The notes below the pieces were generated by a model that had not been told where the DNA came from, made no database searches, and was given only the letters and a program-made list of their open reading frames with translations. A DNA stretch of 64,000 nucleotides from Ascidia mentula (Eukaryota > Chordata > Ascidiacea > Phlebobranchia > Ascidiidae), in NCBI GenBank assembly GCA_947561715.1, contig OX387200.1:7690501-7754500 (forward strand), read 5' to 3'. Both the position numbers and the translations under genes were made by a program. This document shows positions 11,475-23,891 of the stretch, one piece after another. Each line of letters opens with the position of its first letter. The stretch's first letter is position 1.

Positions 11475-11753
11475 ATTGATTTTTGGTTTACATTAACAGT
11501 TGCTTTTTGTATGTAAAATTGGTATAGATCTGGTCCATGTTGCTTTCATTTGTGAAATTTTTTAATATTTTTTCAATTTTATGTTTATTTCCTCTGATTG
11601 TATTGCTTTTTTTGCGGATTTTTAGTTAGTTACATTTCTGAATCACGTATAAAACATGTTTTGAATTCATAGAAATTTGAATTGAGCTGTATTCACTCAT
11701 GCGTAAAATAATTTTCGAAGAATTTTTTTTTTATTTCGCCGAAATGACGACGG

Positions 11754-11762
11754 TTTCACAAC
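11754..11762. repeat. Right target-site duplication TTTCACAAC
   Basis: Exact copy of 11-19, directly after the final CGACGG of the right inverted end. It fixes the right boundary of the element and shows that the arrays at both sides belong to one insertion. Confidence 0.85.
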
Positions 11763-12257
11763 CATTGGGTAGGCCTATTTGAATCAGAAAAATAACTAAC
11801 ATCCGAAACACAACACAGGTAGTACTACTATAGGCCTAATTGTATTTTATTTTTGAAAATTGAAATGCTGCAGTTGTTTGTAAAACAACTTTTATTGAGT
11901 TGTCATACAATAGCTTGGTTGTTGCAAATCTAAATTTGCATGTGTATGCCATGTTACAAACATGCATGTAATATCAGCCTTCTATTATGTGAGCTGCAGA
12001 CAGATGGCTATTAGTTCGACTTAATAGGTCCCATGATCAGTGCAGCTAGGTGCGACTCTTGTAGACGATCTTGCCAGCCAAACGGCCAGACAAAGACTTG
12101 CACTTTGTGGTGACTATACAATCATGCTTATATTTCAAATTAAAGAAGAAGTTCAATAATTTTGCAGAGTTTGTTAATTGTTGTTAAAATTTGATGGTAC
12201 AAACCTAGACTTCAATGGAAATGTTGCAAATGATGTGACCTATAGAGCTCAAAAAAC
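11763..12257. other. Upstream region of the PPM1-like gene
   Basis: About 495 bp between the transposon and the phosphatase start codon. It is AT-rich with no coding frame, tRNA or repeat that I recognise. The transposon insertion therefore sits about 0.5 kb upstream of the phosphatase ATG and could affect its promoter; that is inference. Confidence 0.5.
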
Positions 12258-15200
12258 ATGACGAGCGAATGTGAGGAGACATTTAAAACCTTTCTCCAAG
12301 AATATTGTGAAAGTCATGTGGAGGCAGTTAATAGTGATGAACCATTGCCATTTCGACTGCTGTTTCGAACATTTACACAAAGTGACCTGGAAGGAGAGTG
12401 CCTTGACTTGTGCCTACAATATCTCAAAACATTGTAAGAATTTTGTCAACCAGAAGTTATATTTATATATGTAATATGTTTTATTTCATTTAAAAGGTTA
12501 CTAGAATGCTTACTACATATTTTAATTTTAATTATTGACGTTTTTAATGTACATTGCCTAAATTAAAACACTCTTTTTTAAACCTTCCACCTGTTTTAAG
12601 AATTGCAAGACTGCTTAAATCACTCAAAATTGGCAAAGCGATGAACCTTTGTTGATTTTTGTTGTTTGCTGTTGCTTGGAAAAGTTAATGGTTAACTCCA
12701 AGGGTCCTTATGATTTGTGTACTGCTGCATTCACTTTGTTGACTTTCTATGAATGTGAAATGTCTTTTTGATCCCACTTCTGGGCCATGTATATAAAGCT
12801 CTCCTCGCTGACTTTTTAGACGATATTATTGTGTGTCTTCCTGTCCGTGTTGTTTGCACAGCAGACAAGTTATGTGTGGAATTCTTTTTGGCCATTTTGC
12901 TGGCCTATGCTTCCTTGGGTTACTGGACCATATGCAGTGTTTTTTACTTTTATCTTGACAGCTCTGAAAATAACTGGGATGAATTTTTTTTTATATCAGA
13001 CCTTCATCTTTTTTCAGGTCATGTCCGGATCTGATGAATCTGGCTATAGCACAAGCTACCACAAGTCGTGTTTTGGCAAGTGATCTGGCATCATGTATTA
13101 AAGAACAGCCAAACAATGACACTGAGGAAAATCGTATGTTATCTTTCTTTTATTTAAGTGTTATATTGACTTTTACAAGCCCTAAAGAATATTGCCAAAC
13201 CGCTATATAGATTTTTGTACTTCATGTTCTCCAACAACATAGCTCGTTATTCATTATGTGACACTCAGACATTCCGTTGCCCAATACTCACTTTCAGCAC
13301 TTGAATTCAGACTATGATGGCACAGGAGTGGCGTACCAGGTTTTGACCAATCTTCATAATCTGTGTCATGAATGGAACTCCAATTTGCCAGAAACTTTAC
13401 GAGGTGTCAAAAAACCACCCCAGTTTACCGATTGTGGAATTCGCAACACACGACGGAAAATGGAGGACCGCCATAATGTCTTCAACAACCTTAATTTGCT
13501 GACTGGGTTATCGGTATGAATTACTGTTGTAAAGTCTTGTGCTCTGCCTAAAATGTTGCAATAAAACTATTTTACATTTTTTTGTACAACCAAACTTTCA
13601 ACAATATCAATTTTGGACAAAAAACTTATTGGAAATGTTTTTGGTGTGTATAGAACGATAACTTATAAGTGTTATTGTAACTGGATTGTTAAACAGCTAT
13701 TTATTTTCATTTTACAAGTTAAGAAGTTTTCGTAGTTTCTGTTGAACTGACAAGGAGACTTTAGAAAACATACGACAAATATTAAAATAAATTAGGGAAA
13801 AACTCAAAAATGTTTGTGTGAATGTTGCTGGAAAAAGGATATGACAGACAGATACAGTAGCATTGTATTTTGTGTATCAACATCTCATTTGTTTACAAAA
13901 CATTAGACATGTCTAAATTGAGACGGTGCAGTAATCTGATATGTAGCCCTATTTTTAAAAATCTATTATAAAATTAAAAAATGTGATATATTTAATTTTG
14001 CCAGAATTTGCCCACCATACAGTACTATGCAGTATTTGATGGACATGGGGGTTTGGATGCTTCTTGTTATGCTGCAAAGCAGCTCCATCTCAATCTCATC
14101 CAGTTGGAAAACTTCCAAGAAAACCTCACAGAGTCAATAAAACTAAGCATTAAAATAACAGATGACAACTTTTGTTCCAAAGCTAAAAATGAGGTATATG
14201 CCACATTTGCAAACACGTAGAAGCCTAGTATTGTCCCATCATTACCCGTCAGGAGTGCAGTTTATTCAACGACATCTAAAATAAAAATTGTTTTATAAAT
14301 TTTATTATTGCGAAAAATGGCTGTTACTGGGCTGTGGCCGTGGGCATTGTCACTGTTCACTGCACCCACCTGAATAATTTACATGGCTCTTGTCCAGTGA
14401 TGCAACATCTAATTATATTTATTGTGTTGGTCAGAGGTTAAGAAGTGGAACAACTGCTGTGGTTGCAGTCATATATGAACAGGTACTTCACCTGGCATGG
14501 ATTGGTGACAGTCAGGCTGTATTGGTGCGAAAAGGAGCTCCGATGGATGTGAGTAATGAAAAAAACAGATAATAATATCTTATACCCATTGATTTATCCA
14601 CATATAATCAAACTTCAACCGATAAAAAATAATAAAGTATGTTTTTGTCAATGTGTTACTTACTTTCCACCAAATGCTACTTTAAAAGTTACTTTTCTTT
14701 CGGAAAAGATCTATTTCGATGGCAGAATGGTGGCTATTGCTTTGAATTAAATGCCAAATTCTTAAACTTCCCTTGGGCAATAACAAGAAAGAAGGCTGTT
14801 TCTTTACTGAACCTCCTTATGATATAGCCTTTGAGCATTTCCCAGGGGAAACATAAGTGTTTGATGTTCTTTTGTTTGTCACAGTGTTTCGGGGAGTATA
14901 TGATGAAGAACTATTCTAGTAAAAATGCTTTCTTTAAATGCACTTGCAAATGTGATGGAAATTTACGAAATCATACGACTGTGTATCATTGCAAAATAAA
15001 AATAAAGACAATTGTGTTTTTTTTTAACAATTTCTGCCAACAGACATTTTTTCTTCATTAATTTATACAATAGATGGTAAAAAAAACAAATAGTGAGTTG
15101 TGTAACTGATAAAGATGTAATCTCAAAATGAAATTGGAGTAACTACACACATGACTTCCTCCACTTACGCTTACCACTGTTTACTGTATACAGCAGGTAA

Positions 15201-18200
15201 TGGACCCACACAAGCCGGAAAGAGAGGATGAGAAACTCAGAATCGAGGAAATGGGAGGATGTGTTGTGTGGTTCGGTGCTTGGAGAGTCAACGGAAGTCT
15301 TGCTGTATCAAGAGCGATTGGTAATAGTTAATTACTAAGGCTTGGGTATTGGAGGGTGTCTTCTATTTCCTAATTGGCTGGTGTTCTTGGTGGCTTTAAT
15401 ACTCTTATTCATAAGCTGTTGTTTACAAACAATGTACCAGAACATAGGTGTATGTTTCGGAGCCACAAGTTACTTTTTCTACCACTGTTATAGATCCATG
15501 GGGCTTTCAAGGTCATTTATGAAACAAAATATAGTGTAAATAAATAACTTTTGCATGCAAAGCTGGGGCTGCACATCATGATAGCTTTATGCAAGCTATC
15601 CCGCTTCTTCTAAACAAGCACCATATTGTATTTAACGCCAACAATGCGTTCTCACAGGAAAAATAAGTCATGATACCGTTGACAGGTGACGCTGATCACA
15701 AGCCATACGTCTCTGGTGACGCTGACACTGTCACAATTCCGCTAGATGGCAGCGAAGATTTCCTTTGTTTAGCTTGCGACGGATTCTGGGACGTTTTCAC
15801 CGGAGTGGATCTTGTGAATTTGGTAATTGAAACAGGATGTTTTTCGCTAGTCGTCTTTGGTAAAACAACTTCCTTAGTTTTTACGGAACAGACCTTCTAT
15901 CACAAATTAACATATTTAATACACTGGCGTATCGCCCACTATGCAGCCTGGCTTCGTGGCAATAAACGCTGAAACGTCAGCATTTTGTATTAAAAATATA
16001 TGTTAATTTGCGCGGGAAGGTCAGTTACAAAATTATACCTGGCAGCAACAGCATCACAGTAATAAAATGGTTAATACTTGTTTAGAAAAGTCAGATAAGT
16101 TTCGCATATAGAAAGGTTCAACGTCAAGTTGCAAAACGCTAAGCAACTTACAGGCGTACGCTCCTCAGAATTAAACTTGTTGTCTACAGGTTCGAGAGTA
16201 CTTCAAGGACCCAGCGAACGAACGTAAAAATCTCGCACAAACCCTTTGCGCCAAGGCAAAGTCTGAAGGCTCGACCGACAACATATCAGTGGTCGTTGTT
16301 TATCTGAAGGACGAAATTAACTTGCCCGATCCTGAAACGAACGAGGTCGTGACCAACTCACTGGCAGCTGGCGAGGGTGAAAATGGTGAGTGTTTCGGTT
16401 AATATTTAAATTAAGATTAGTTAGGATCTGCTGCTTGTGTTGGTAACCATAGTAACTTTGCATAACTAAGCAAGCATTGCGTAATATTGCACATAACATT
16501 TTTGTCATGTTCGTAACTGCCGTCGGCATCCTTCGTTTTTTCTGTGTGATCTGAGCTGATTTGCTAAAAAAGTACTGACGGAATATCTTTGTAATATGAT
16601 TAAGCTGTTTTATGCAGCAGGGTATGAATTTTTTTTTTTCTCATCTGGATTTTGTCATCTTGACATTACCAACATCTGCTCACTGTTCAGGTAGCGACGG
16701 CAACCACAAAGCAAACAACGAAACCATTGAGAATACGAAAGAAGATACGCCAAGTGGCACCAACAACGACAATAGCAACAGCAATAACAATGTTCAAGGG
16801 GGAGATCTATCCAAGGGAATCGCTCTGGTGAAAGGAAACCGAGTGGAACCGACGCAAAAAGCAAAAATTCCCCACAAACTTCTTGTAAACTTCGTCAAGA
16901 AACTTCACCAGAAAGAAGTTAAAAAGGTAACATTTTTTTTCAAGTGACATAGAAATATACCATGAAAACGATATAGCGTAGGTCTTCTGCGGTGGTTTGA
17001 CGTTTTCGCGTTAAAATATTCGCGCCACTCAGTGGTAGTGATGGGTTGCGCCGGATCCGGGTACCCGGACCCGGCCGGATATTGACCAATTTTCAATACC
17101 CGGACCCGGCCGGATAATACACTTAATTTAACCGGATAGTTGGGAAAGCATTTTTGTCCTAAAAGCGTACAAACAATTCGCAAATTACTCGTTTTTGGGA
17201 CCCAGTCTGTTATACTCGCCGACGTAAGATTTTTTTGTTATTTGTTTTAAGGTTTTTCGTGACGTGTTATACCATATTAATAAATGCCAACGTTTATTTG
17301 TTCCACTCATGACAGGCTAACCTTAACATAGCATTTTTGCCATAATACACGAATCAGTGTTAACAAACTGCCGGATCCAAATTATCCGGCCGGATTTGAT
17401 TAATAACTATCCGGATCCGGCCGGGCCGGATAATTTGGAACTGGGAACATCACTACTCAGTGGCCAGTAGCGTTGTTGGAATAAACACGAAGCTCCGTCT
17501 TTTCTTTTATACCATACTATTGTCTACTTAGCATTTGAGCTTTACTGTGCTTATATTTGATTAAGACCTCCAATAAACTTCCCAGCTGAGCCAACTAACC
17601 TGATATGTTAAGAATGTTTTAATTCCGGTGAATCCGCATCTTTATAGTTTTCCTGTATTGGTATAGGGTTTATGGCGCCCAACGTACTCGTATGTCTTTT
17701 TAAAGGACAAATATCAAACAAAGTGACTGATTTGAAATTTTGTGTTATGACTTTTGCAAACTATTTTTTTCCACAGGACTTGGCGATCGTCACCGAATCA
17801 TCTCCACATTCTAAACTTCCACATTCCCTAACAAAGCCCCGATGGGCCAGGTACTCGAATCATTGCAATTTTTTATTCTGGAATTTTGTTTGGTGCCAAT
17901 GATTCGCATTTTTAGGACGATTAGGATGTTCTGTTTTTTCCAAGAGTAGTATAGCAGGTGTCATCATCGTACGATCGTTTTTTTTCACATAGAGATGTTG
18001 GTTCTTTTGCCAGTATCAGATATTACACGAAATAAAGTTTTTTTTCTGTTGCTTTTGAGTGACGTAAATCAAAGTATCAACTTAGCCCATGACAATCGAA
18101 ACTTTCTAGTGTCAGAGCGCGTTACAAACCAAGCGACCCGTGTTTTACATTCCTAATCTACTTCAACGTGAATTACAGTCCGAACATATCTCCCAACATG

Positions 18201-19225
18201 CAGAGAAGGGACACCCTGGACAGCGTTCTGTCCCTCAGCGCAGTACAAACCATCACCGAAATACCACAGGCAAAAACCAAGGTAAGTTTTGCTAAAATTG
18301 CAAGGATCTACATGGCGTTATTACGTATGTAAGTATATTATATCACACGGTGTGCGCTTATGGGAACGCGACTTTTTCAGTAATTTCTGTTTTTATCACA
18401 ACGAAAACGCGTCTGTTTATTCTGCCTTGTCTTTTAAATATCAGCTCAGCTAAGGTCACATTTTTTTCCGATTTATTAATTCGTCCCCTCATTGGTGATT
18501 GTTGTGAAGACAAGATAATCTTCACGTTTGGAATGCAGATAATGCCTTTGTATGATTTTTGAAAGGGCTTTAGAATACATAAAAAATCGCTTTTGCGTAT
18601 TTTAAGACGAAACGATCAACGTCTGAACTGCCGAAGATAGAAGACCTTGGGACGTATAAAACTGTAAGTAAGGTACTCATTTTTTGATGCTGAAAAGTGT
18701 TAAACCAGTGGCAATCCTTTATGGCTATTTTTTTCTTGACAACATTCACAAGAAAAGTCCTTTTTGTGCTTTTCTGTGTCCGCAAAAAATTAACCAGCAC
18801 TTACCACGATCCCGTTGTAAACCAGAAAATCCATATTTCAGAAGCCCCAGCGTAACAGCATCGCCACCAACAACTACGCAACCGCAGGGAAGGGATTGGG
18901 CCACAGAGCGGTCCGGAGACCCGGCTTACCGCGCGTGCCATACGCGCCCAGCCTGGTGTCCTGCCAAACGGCAAACGAGCCTGTCGTCTCACCCCGCCCT
19001 CTACGTAGGAGCGTTGGATATTCGCAGTCCATTCCCGGCGACCTACATCACTACCACCGTCAGTGGGCGCCAAATCACACAGACATGGCGATCACAAACT
19101 CGTTGGCGATCACGCTTAAGCCTTTGAAGGCCCAAGGTTCGAAGAATGGGGGCAAAGCAACGCGTCAACGTAGCATTGTCAGACTTGTACACCGTGGTCG
19201 TCAAAGAAGCAGATCGGCATTTTGA
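12258..19225 (+). CDS. PPM1E/F: PP2C-family protein phosphatase, PPM1E/PPM1F (POPX) type
   Basis: Metal-dependent Ser/Thr phosphatase. The vertebrate relatives dephosphorylate PAK and CaM kinases in the cytosol or nucleus. Exons: 12258-12433, 13018-13133, 13311-13513, 14005-14193, 14435-14548, 15197-15320, 15686-15822, 16190-16385, 16691-16926, 17777-17850, 18179-18281, 18607-18663, 18842-19225; 2109 nt, 702 aa, all phases consistent with GT-AG introns. Motifs in order: [10 protein letters not shown] (about 171-180, metal-binding Asp), [40 protein letters not shown] and [13 protein letters not shown] (about 382). The N-terminal ~95 residues match the PPM1E/F extension. From about residue 417 the tail is Asn/Ser-rich and then strongly basic, not recognised, and longer than in PPM1F. 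The start is the first ATG, following an AT-rich leader. Confidence 0.93.
17036..17455. mobile_element. Nonautonomous hAT-like repeat (MITE) in intron 9 of the PPM1-like gene
   Basis: The 8-mer CTCAGTGG occurs at 17028-17035 and again at 17456-17463, directly flanking inverted ends TAGTGATG and CATCACTA. Just inside each end lie CCGGATCC and CCGGCCGG-rich blocks in inverted orientation, around a plain AT-rich centre. Length is 420 bp and there is no coding capacity. An 8-bp target duplication with short inverted ends is typical of the hAT superfamily. It lies fully inside an intron, so it should not disturb the protein. Confidence 0.8.
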
Positions 19226-20482
19226 AAAACTTTCTCAGTCTAACATGAAATCAATGCATGTCACAAAACGCCTGAAAGTTAACTAAAGTCACTAATTCTG
19301 GGATTGCATAAAGTGGAACGTTGCTCCCTCAATCCTTGGCAGATAACAACGGTTTACTATCTTTGAACTTACGAAGCAGCAGTGACGCAGACACATTTGG
19401 TCTTTTATGCAACTAATGCTATACTCATATATTAAGCTGGCTGCTACAAACTATGAATATGTATTTCCGAATGCATATCAATGATCACAACTGCACTACA
19501 CATCGATTCAGTGTTTTTAACCAATTGTTATACTTTCATGTACAAATCGTCTTCTTTATTTCAATCTTCACTATGGACAAGGTTGTGCTGCTTGTACGGC
19601 ATCGCCTGGTTTTATTTTTTTACCTTTGTGGTGCAGTTTCTAGGCTACGGATCAAACATGTGATCAGGTATAAACAGATTACTTTCTATATTTTTTTATG
19701 CATCCAAATCGTGCTGCCTGAGTGAACGAGGCCACAGCCATACTGTGTCCAGCAACTTTTAAGTTAGGCTATTACGTTTCGTACGACCACACAATTGCAC
19801 TCGACATATATACCCCTGTTTTATCTTATTGCATCCATGCTCAATTGCTTTTTCGATTTTCACCTCAAAACACGATGGTCCTGCTTGGTTGAAGATTGGT
19901 TCTTTTGGTGAACTGTGTATAATGTAGTTTTAGTGTTATTAGTCATGTATGCAGTGGGACAAGAAAAAGCGCAATTCTACGATAATTGCAAGATCCAGAC
20001 CGAATGCTGTTGACAATTGACATAATATTTCGATGGTATTTTTGCAGGTTGGGCTGGAGTATGCTTTGACGATATTTTACGCTAATAGCGTGATCAGAGT
20101 AATTCTTTGAACAATTGACTCACACTACGATTTACTTGTAAATAGCCGGTTCGTAGCAGTAATACTTAGCCGGCCTTAACGTTATACCGGTCCATATGGA
20201 AAAAAAGAGAAGAGAGACCCTGGTGTAGTGGATATTTTCTTTTGGCGCATGGGATGTTGAACGATTACGATTAGGCAATGCTTTTAGGAAATCTGAATAC
20301 TTTTCGGTTAATATTCAATGGAAGACCTATTTTTTATCGAATTTTTTGTCGTTAATAGGGTATGGGTGCTATTATAGTCAACATACAGAAGTAACGCTGT
20401 TTTGCTGTACTTAATCGTGAAATGCAAATTTACCAAACAACTGCATCATGTTGTTCATTGCAGAATCACGACTTTTTTAACT
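19226..20482. other. Intergenic region between the PPM1-like gene and eIF3e
   Basis: About 1.26 kb holding the presumed 3-prime UTR of the phosphatase gene and the promoter of eIF3e. Open frames here (for example 19453-19725) are hydrophobic, AT-driven and lack family similarity. I see no RNA gene or clear repeat. Confidence 0.5.
20452..20463 (+). promoter_or_regulatory. Candidate splice acceptor in the 5-prime leader of eIF3e
   Basis: A pyrimidine-rich TTGTTCATTGCAG ends 19 nt before the ATG. No obvious upstream exon is visible. In tunicates such acceptors often receive a spliced leader in trans; an ordinary 5-prime UTR intron is equally possible. Confidence 0.4.
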
Positions 20483-23400
20483 ATGGCTGAATACGATTTA
20501 ACAACTAATGTTGGTAAATATCTTGACCGCCACTTGGTCTTTCCTCTGCTCGAGTTCCTTTCTGAGCGAGAGATTTATAATGATAGAGACCTGCACGAAG
20601 GTAAACTGGAACTTCTCAGCAACACAAACATGGTCGACTTTGCCATGGACGTTCACAAAACACTCTATCCTGGAGAGGTGAGACTAAAAGATTTACATTA
20701 TTTCAGTGGTTCCCAACCTTCATTCGTTCCAACTTTGAATTTAGGCCTAATATCTGTTTTGGAAAGTTTGTGATTTTTATTGTTGATTGTTAATTGTGTA
20801 GACAATTTGCGATTATCAGAACGTTTTTTTTTTTTTTTTTTATGTTATTGCATAGATAATATGGGTAAATTTTATCAAAAGTCCACACAGGACATAATGC
20901 ATCCTCACCACATTTTTTCCAATCTGGTATAATATATGTAAATTTTTGCAAACTGCAAAAACTATTTAACTGTCATGCGAAAAATGTTACCTTGTCTCCA
21001 CAAATCTCTGCAATCAACATTTGCGGAAACAAAATCTTTCAAGAAAATTAAAAACTGGAACACAAAACTTTTTACCTTTGTTTTGACATAAGTGGTGAAC
21101 AAGTTTTCTAGCCCGTTGGAATAACTTTAACAACCAGACTCCACAAATGGCTGTCACATAAACTGTGGACTCTAAAACTGTCTTAAAAACATGGTACAAA
21201 AATATTTTGCAGCCAGACGCAAATTTGTCATGGTCTACTGGAAAGTGCTGTATCTGTAACTGTAATTTTCTCATGATATTTATCAAAATTAAATTTTGCC
21301 AGGAAATTCCTGCTCACTTGAGGGAGAAAAGAAATGAAGTGGTCAGCCTTTTGAAATCCCACACAATTAAAACAGAGCCTATTGTCCATATTTTCGAACA
21401 AGAGGAAGTGAGAAAACAGGTAAACGATGCAAACATTCATAATATATTTAACCTTTTTTATTCTGTCAATTATTTTATTACGTGTAAAATAACTATTTTG
21501 GTGAATTTTTAAAGAAAAGCCCTATGCAACACATTTTTGTAGATTGAATCGACAAGAGATGGAAAGCAGCTTTTTGAATATCTGGAGAAGAACCACAATT
21601 TTAAGTTGGAGGACTTGGATACCTTGTATAACTATGCAAAGTTCCAATATGAGTGTGGAAACTATTCAGGCAATTATACTTGTTTTTTTTACATAGCTTT
21701 AGTTTCTGGAATGTAATATCAGTTAAAAGCACCTTCGCCATTTTGTAACAAAGATACCATATGTAACAAGTGACAAGCTTGGAAGTGTTTATTTACAAAG
21801 GCTAAATTCAGTCAGGACAATTATATTTTGCTAATATATAGTGGTTGTGAGTGGAAATTGTCACAGTGATTGTAATGGAATTGGAAATGATTCCTAAAGA
21901 GAATGTAAAGTCTAAAATACCATAAAACAAAGAATAAAAATCCACCACACCATTTTTATTTTGGAATATTGCGGCATCGGAAAGTAAAGTAGACAATTTA
22001 CACGTAGGTGCTGCCGAATATCTCTACTTCCACCGAGTGTTGGTGCAACCAGATGACAAGCGAGCCTTGGACTCACTGTGGGGTAAACTGGCTAGTGAAA
22101 TATTGATGCAGGATTGGGACACAGCATGGGAAGACTTACACAGGTTACGAGAGAATATCGATTCCAACTTGAATGCCAGCCAACTTCAGGTTCTTATTTT
22201 TAATTGTTTGCAGTTCTTGTGGCGCTATTTTTAAACCTATTCTACTTCTATTGCAGCTTTTGCAACAGCGTACGTGGCTCATTCACTGGTCTCTATTTGT
22301 CTTTTTTAATCATGCCAAAGGAAGGGATGAGATAATTGACCTGTTTTTGTACCAGCCTCCATATTTAAATGCTATACAAACCATGTGTCCATGGGTGCTG
22401 CGTTATCTCACTACAGCTGTTATTACAAACAAAAGAAGGAGACAGGTAAGACTTCATTATGTGGTGATGTGTTCTTCAAGTGTAACAATCTATACTGTTG
22501 TGTAACCACTAGGAAAATAAAGTTGATCAATATTTAAGAATCGCTTTTATAAAACATTCCCACACCCAGCTATGTACTAGAGTGAATGGTTATTAGTTAG
22601 GTTTAGGGTTGTTTCATAAATAGTCCGAGAAATCCACCAAAGTTTTACCACACCAGGTTCTGAAGGATTTAGTCCGGGTAATACAGCAAGAGTCTTACAC
22701 CTATCGTGACCCCATCACCGAGTTTATCGAATGTCTCTACATCCACTTCGACTTCGACCGTGCTCAAGAGAAACTTCGAGAATGTGCCACAGTGCTCGCC
22801 AACGATTTCTTTCTCGTCGCGTGTCTTGACGATTTTATCGAAAACGCCCGTCTTTTTATCTTTGAAACGTTCTGTCGCATTCACCAGGTATGTGAATTGT
22901 CTTCAACCTAAGCTTGGACAGCTGGTTGCTCGAAAACTATATTGTGTATACTAATCATTCTACTGGTAAAATTCTTCTGCGTTCATACTTTTTAAAAAGG
23001 GTTAGGCAACCATTTTCCTACCGTGAACCGAAGGTTAGACTCTGCGAGGTCTTAGCTGTGCTGTTTTTTCACTAAAACTTGCCTTTACTTCTTTGTTTAT
23101 AACCTTGTCATAGAATGTTTTGGGTTATAAGATAATGTTACTCGATGAGTCGTATTTTTATTGACTGCAATTTGCAAAGAGGCTGTGGGCACGATGGTTT
23201 TGCTTGGTGCGCCGTAGGTTTCCAACCACTGTCTTGAAAGGTGACGCGGACATAAACCATTGTGTGAAACCTTGCCCAGTTTCGCTGTATGGATTTGTGA
23301 ATAGTTTGCATGAGACTTCCACAAAACAAAAGTCATCTACACCTAAACAACAACTTCGCTTCTGTTGTATTTTTGTAGTGCATTAGCATTGACATGCTTG

Positions 23401-23891
23401 CGGACAAGTTAAACATGACCGTTGCGGAAGCAGAAAGGTGGATTGTAAACTTGATCAGGAACGCAAGACTGGACGCAAAAATCGACTCGAAGATGGGTCA
23501 CGTGATGATGGGAACGCAAGCTATATCTCCATATGAGCAGGTATGGTCTTACATTTTACGCTTTTATGGGACATTTTGAGGTGAGCTTTATGTTAAAGTC
23601 CGCTGTTTGAGTTTTACTATATTTTTTATTTCACTATATTTTTAGGAATACGATAAAAAAAATTAATACAAAAATTTTTTTAATCGCAGGTGATCGAAAA
23701 AACGAAAAGTTTAGCCCTGCGAACTCAGATGTTAGCAACCAACGTCGAGAGGCGACTTAACAAGGAGAAGGACCGAAGTGACGGCGTAAGTTTCGCACAT
23801 TTATACTCCCTTGTAATTGCGTGTTTATTTAACACTGTTTATTTTAACCCAGGTGCCGCATTGGGCAGGCGGACCGAAAGAAAATTGGTAA
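20483..23891 (+). CDS. EIF3E: Eukaryotic translation initiation factor 3 subunit E (eIF3e/INT6)
   Basis: PCI-domain subunit of the eIF3 complex, which binds the 40S ribosome during initiation. Exons: 20483-20677, 21303-21419, 21543-21669, 22008-22189, 22257-22445, 22657-22887, 23379-23540, 23690-23785, 23853-23891; 1338 nt, 445 aa, the usual length for the family. The N-terminus [20 protein letters not shown] and blocks such as [50 protein letters not shown] and [18 protein letters not shown] are family hallmarks; the last two lie in the PCI/winged-helix part. Relative to vertebrates a few residues are missing after AVITNK. Intron 3 begins with GC rather than GT (21670-21671). The ATG is chosen by homology. 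Confidence 0.97.
21670..22007 (+). other. EIF3E: GC-AG intron 3 of eIF3e
   Basis: Exon 3 must end after the TCAG at 21669 to keep the frame (NYS-G-AAEYLY), and the intron starts GCAATT. It ends TTACACGTAG at 22007. GC donors are a known minority class of U2-type introns. The position after the donor (GCAATT) is weaker than the usual GCAAGT. Confidence 0.8.

Larger units (their letters stand above)
20..11753. mobile_element. Complete Mutator-like (MULE) DNA transposon with tandem-repeat inverted ends
   Basis: The two ends are inverted copies of each other: the sequence starting CCGTCGTCATTTCGGCG at 21 reappears in reverse complement ending at 11753, and the match continues through a unique stretch of about 280 bp and then through the ~206-bp repeat arrays. 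The 9-mer TTTCACAAC lies directly outside both ends (11-19 and 11754-11762). The internal minus-strand genes encode a DDE transposase with the D / D / C..H pattern of Mutator-like transposases. Target duplications of 8-10 bp and long inverted ends are typical of the Mutator superfamily; subterminal tandem arrays recall the animal Rehavkus-type group, though that assignment is inference. Both duplications and both ends are still matched, so insertion was probably fairly recent, but the transposase is broken. Confidence 0.93.

Noticed and set aside
11990..12110. Possible tRNA upstream of the phosphatase gene
   Set aside because: A TTCGACT-like word is present, but no cloverleaf can be formed around it.
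19453..19725. 90-codon hydrophobic frame in the eIF3e upstream region
   Set aside because: AT-driven composition, no recognisable domain, and no splice or promoter context.
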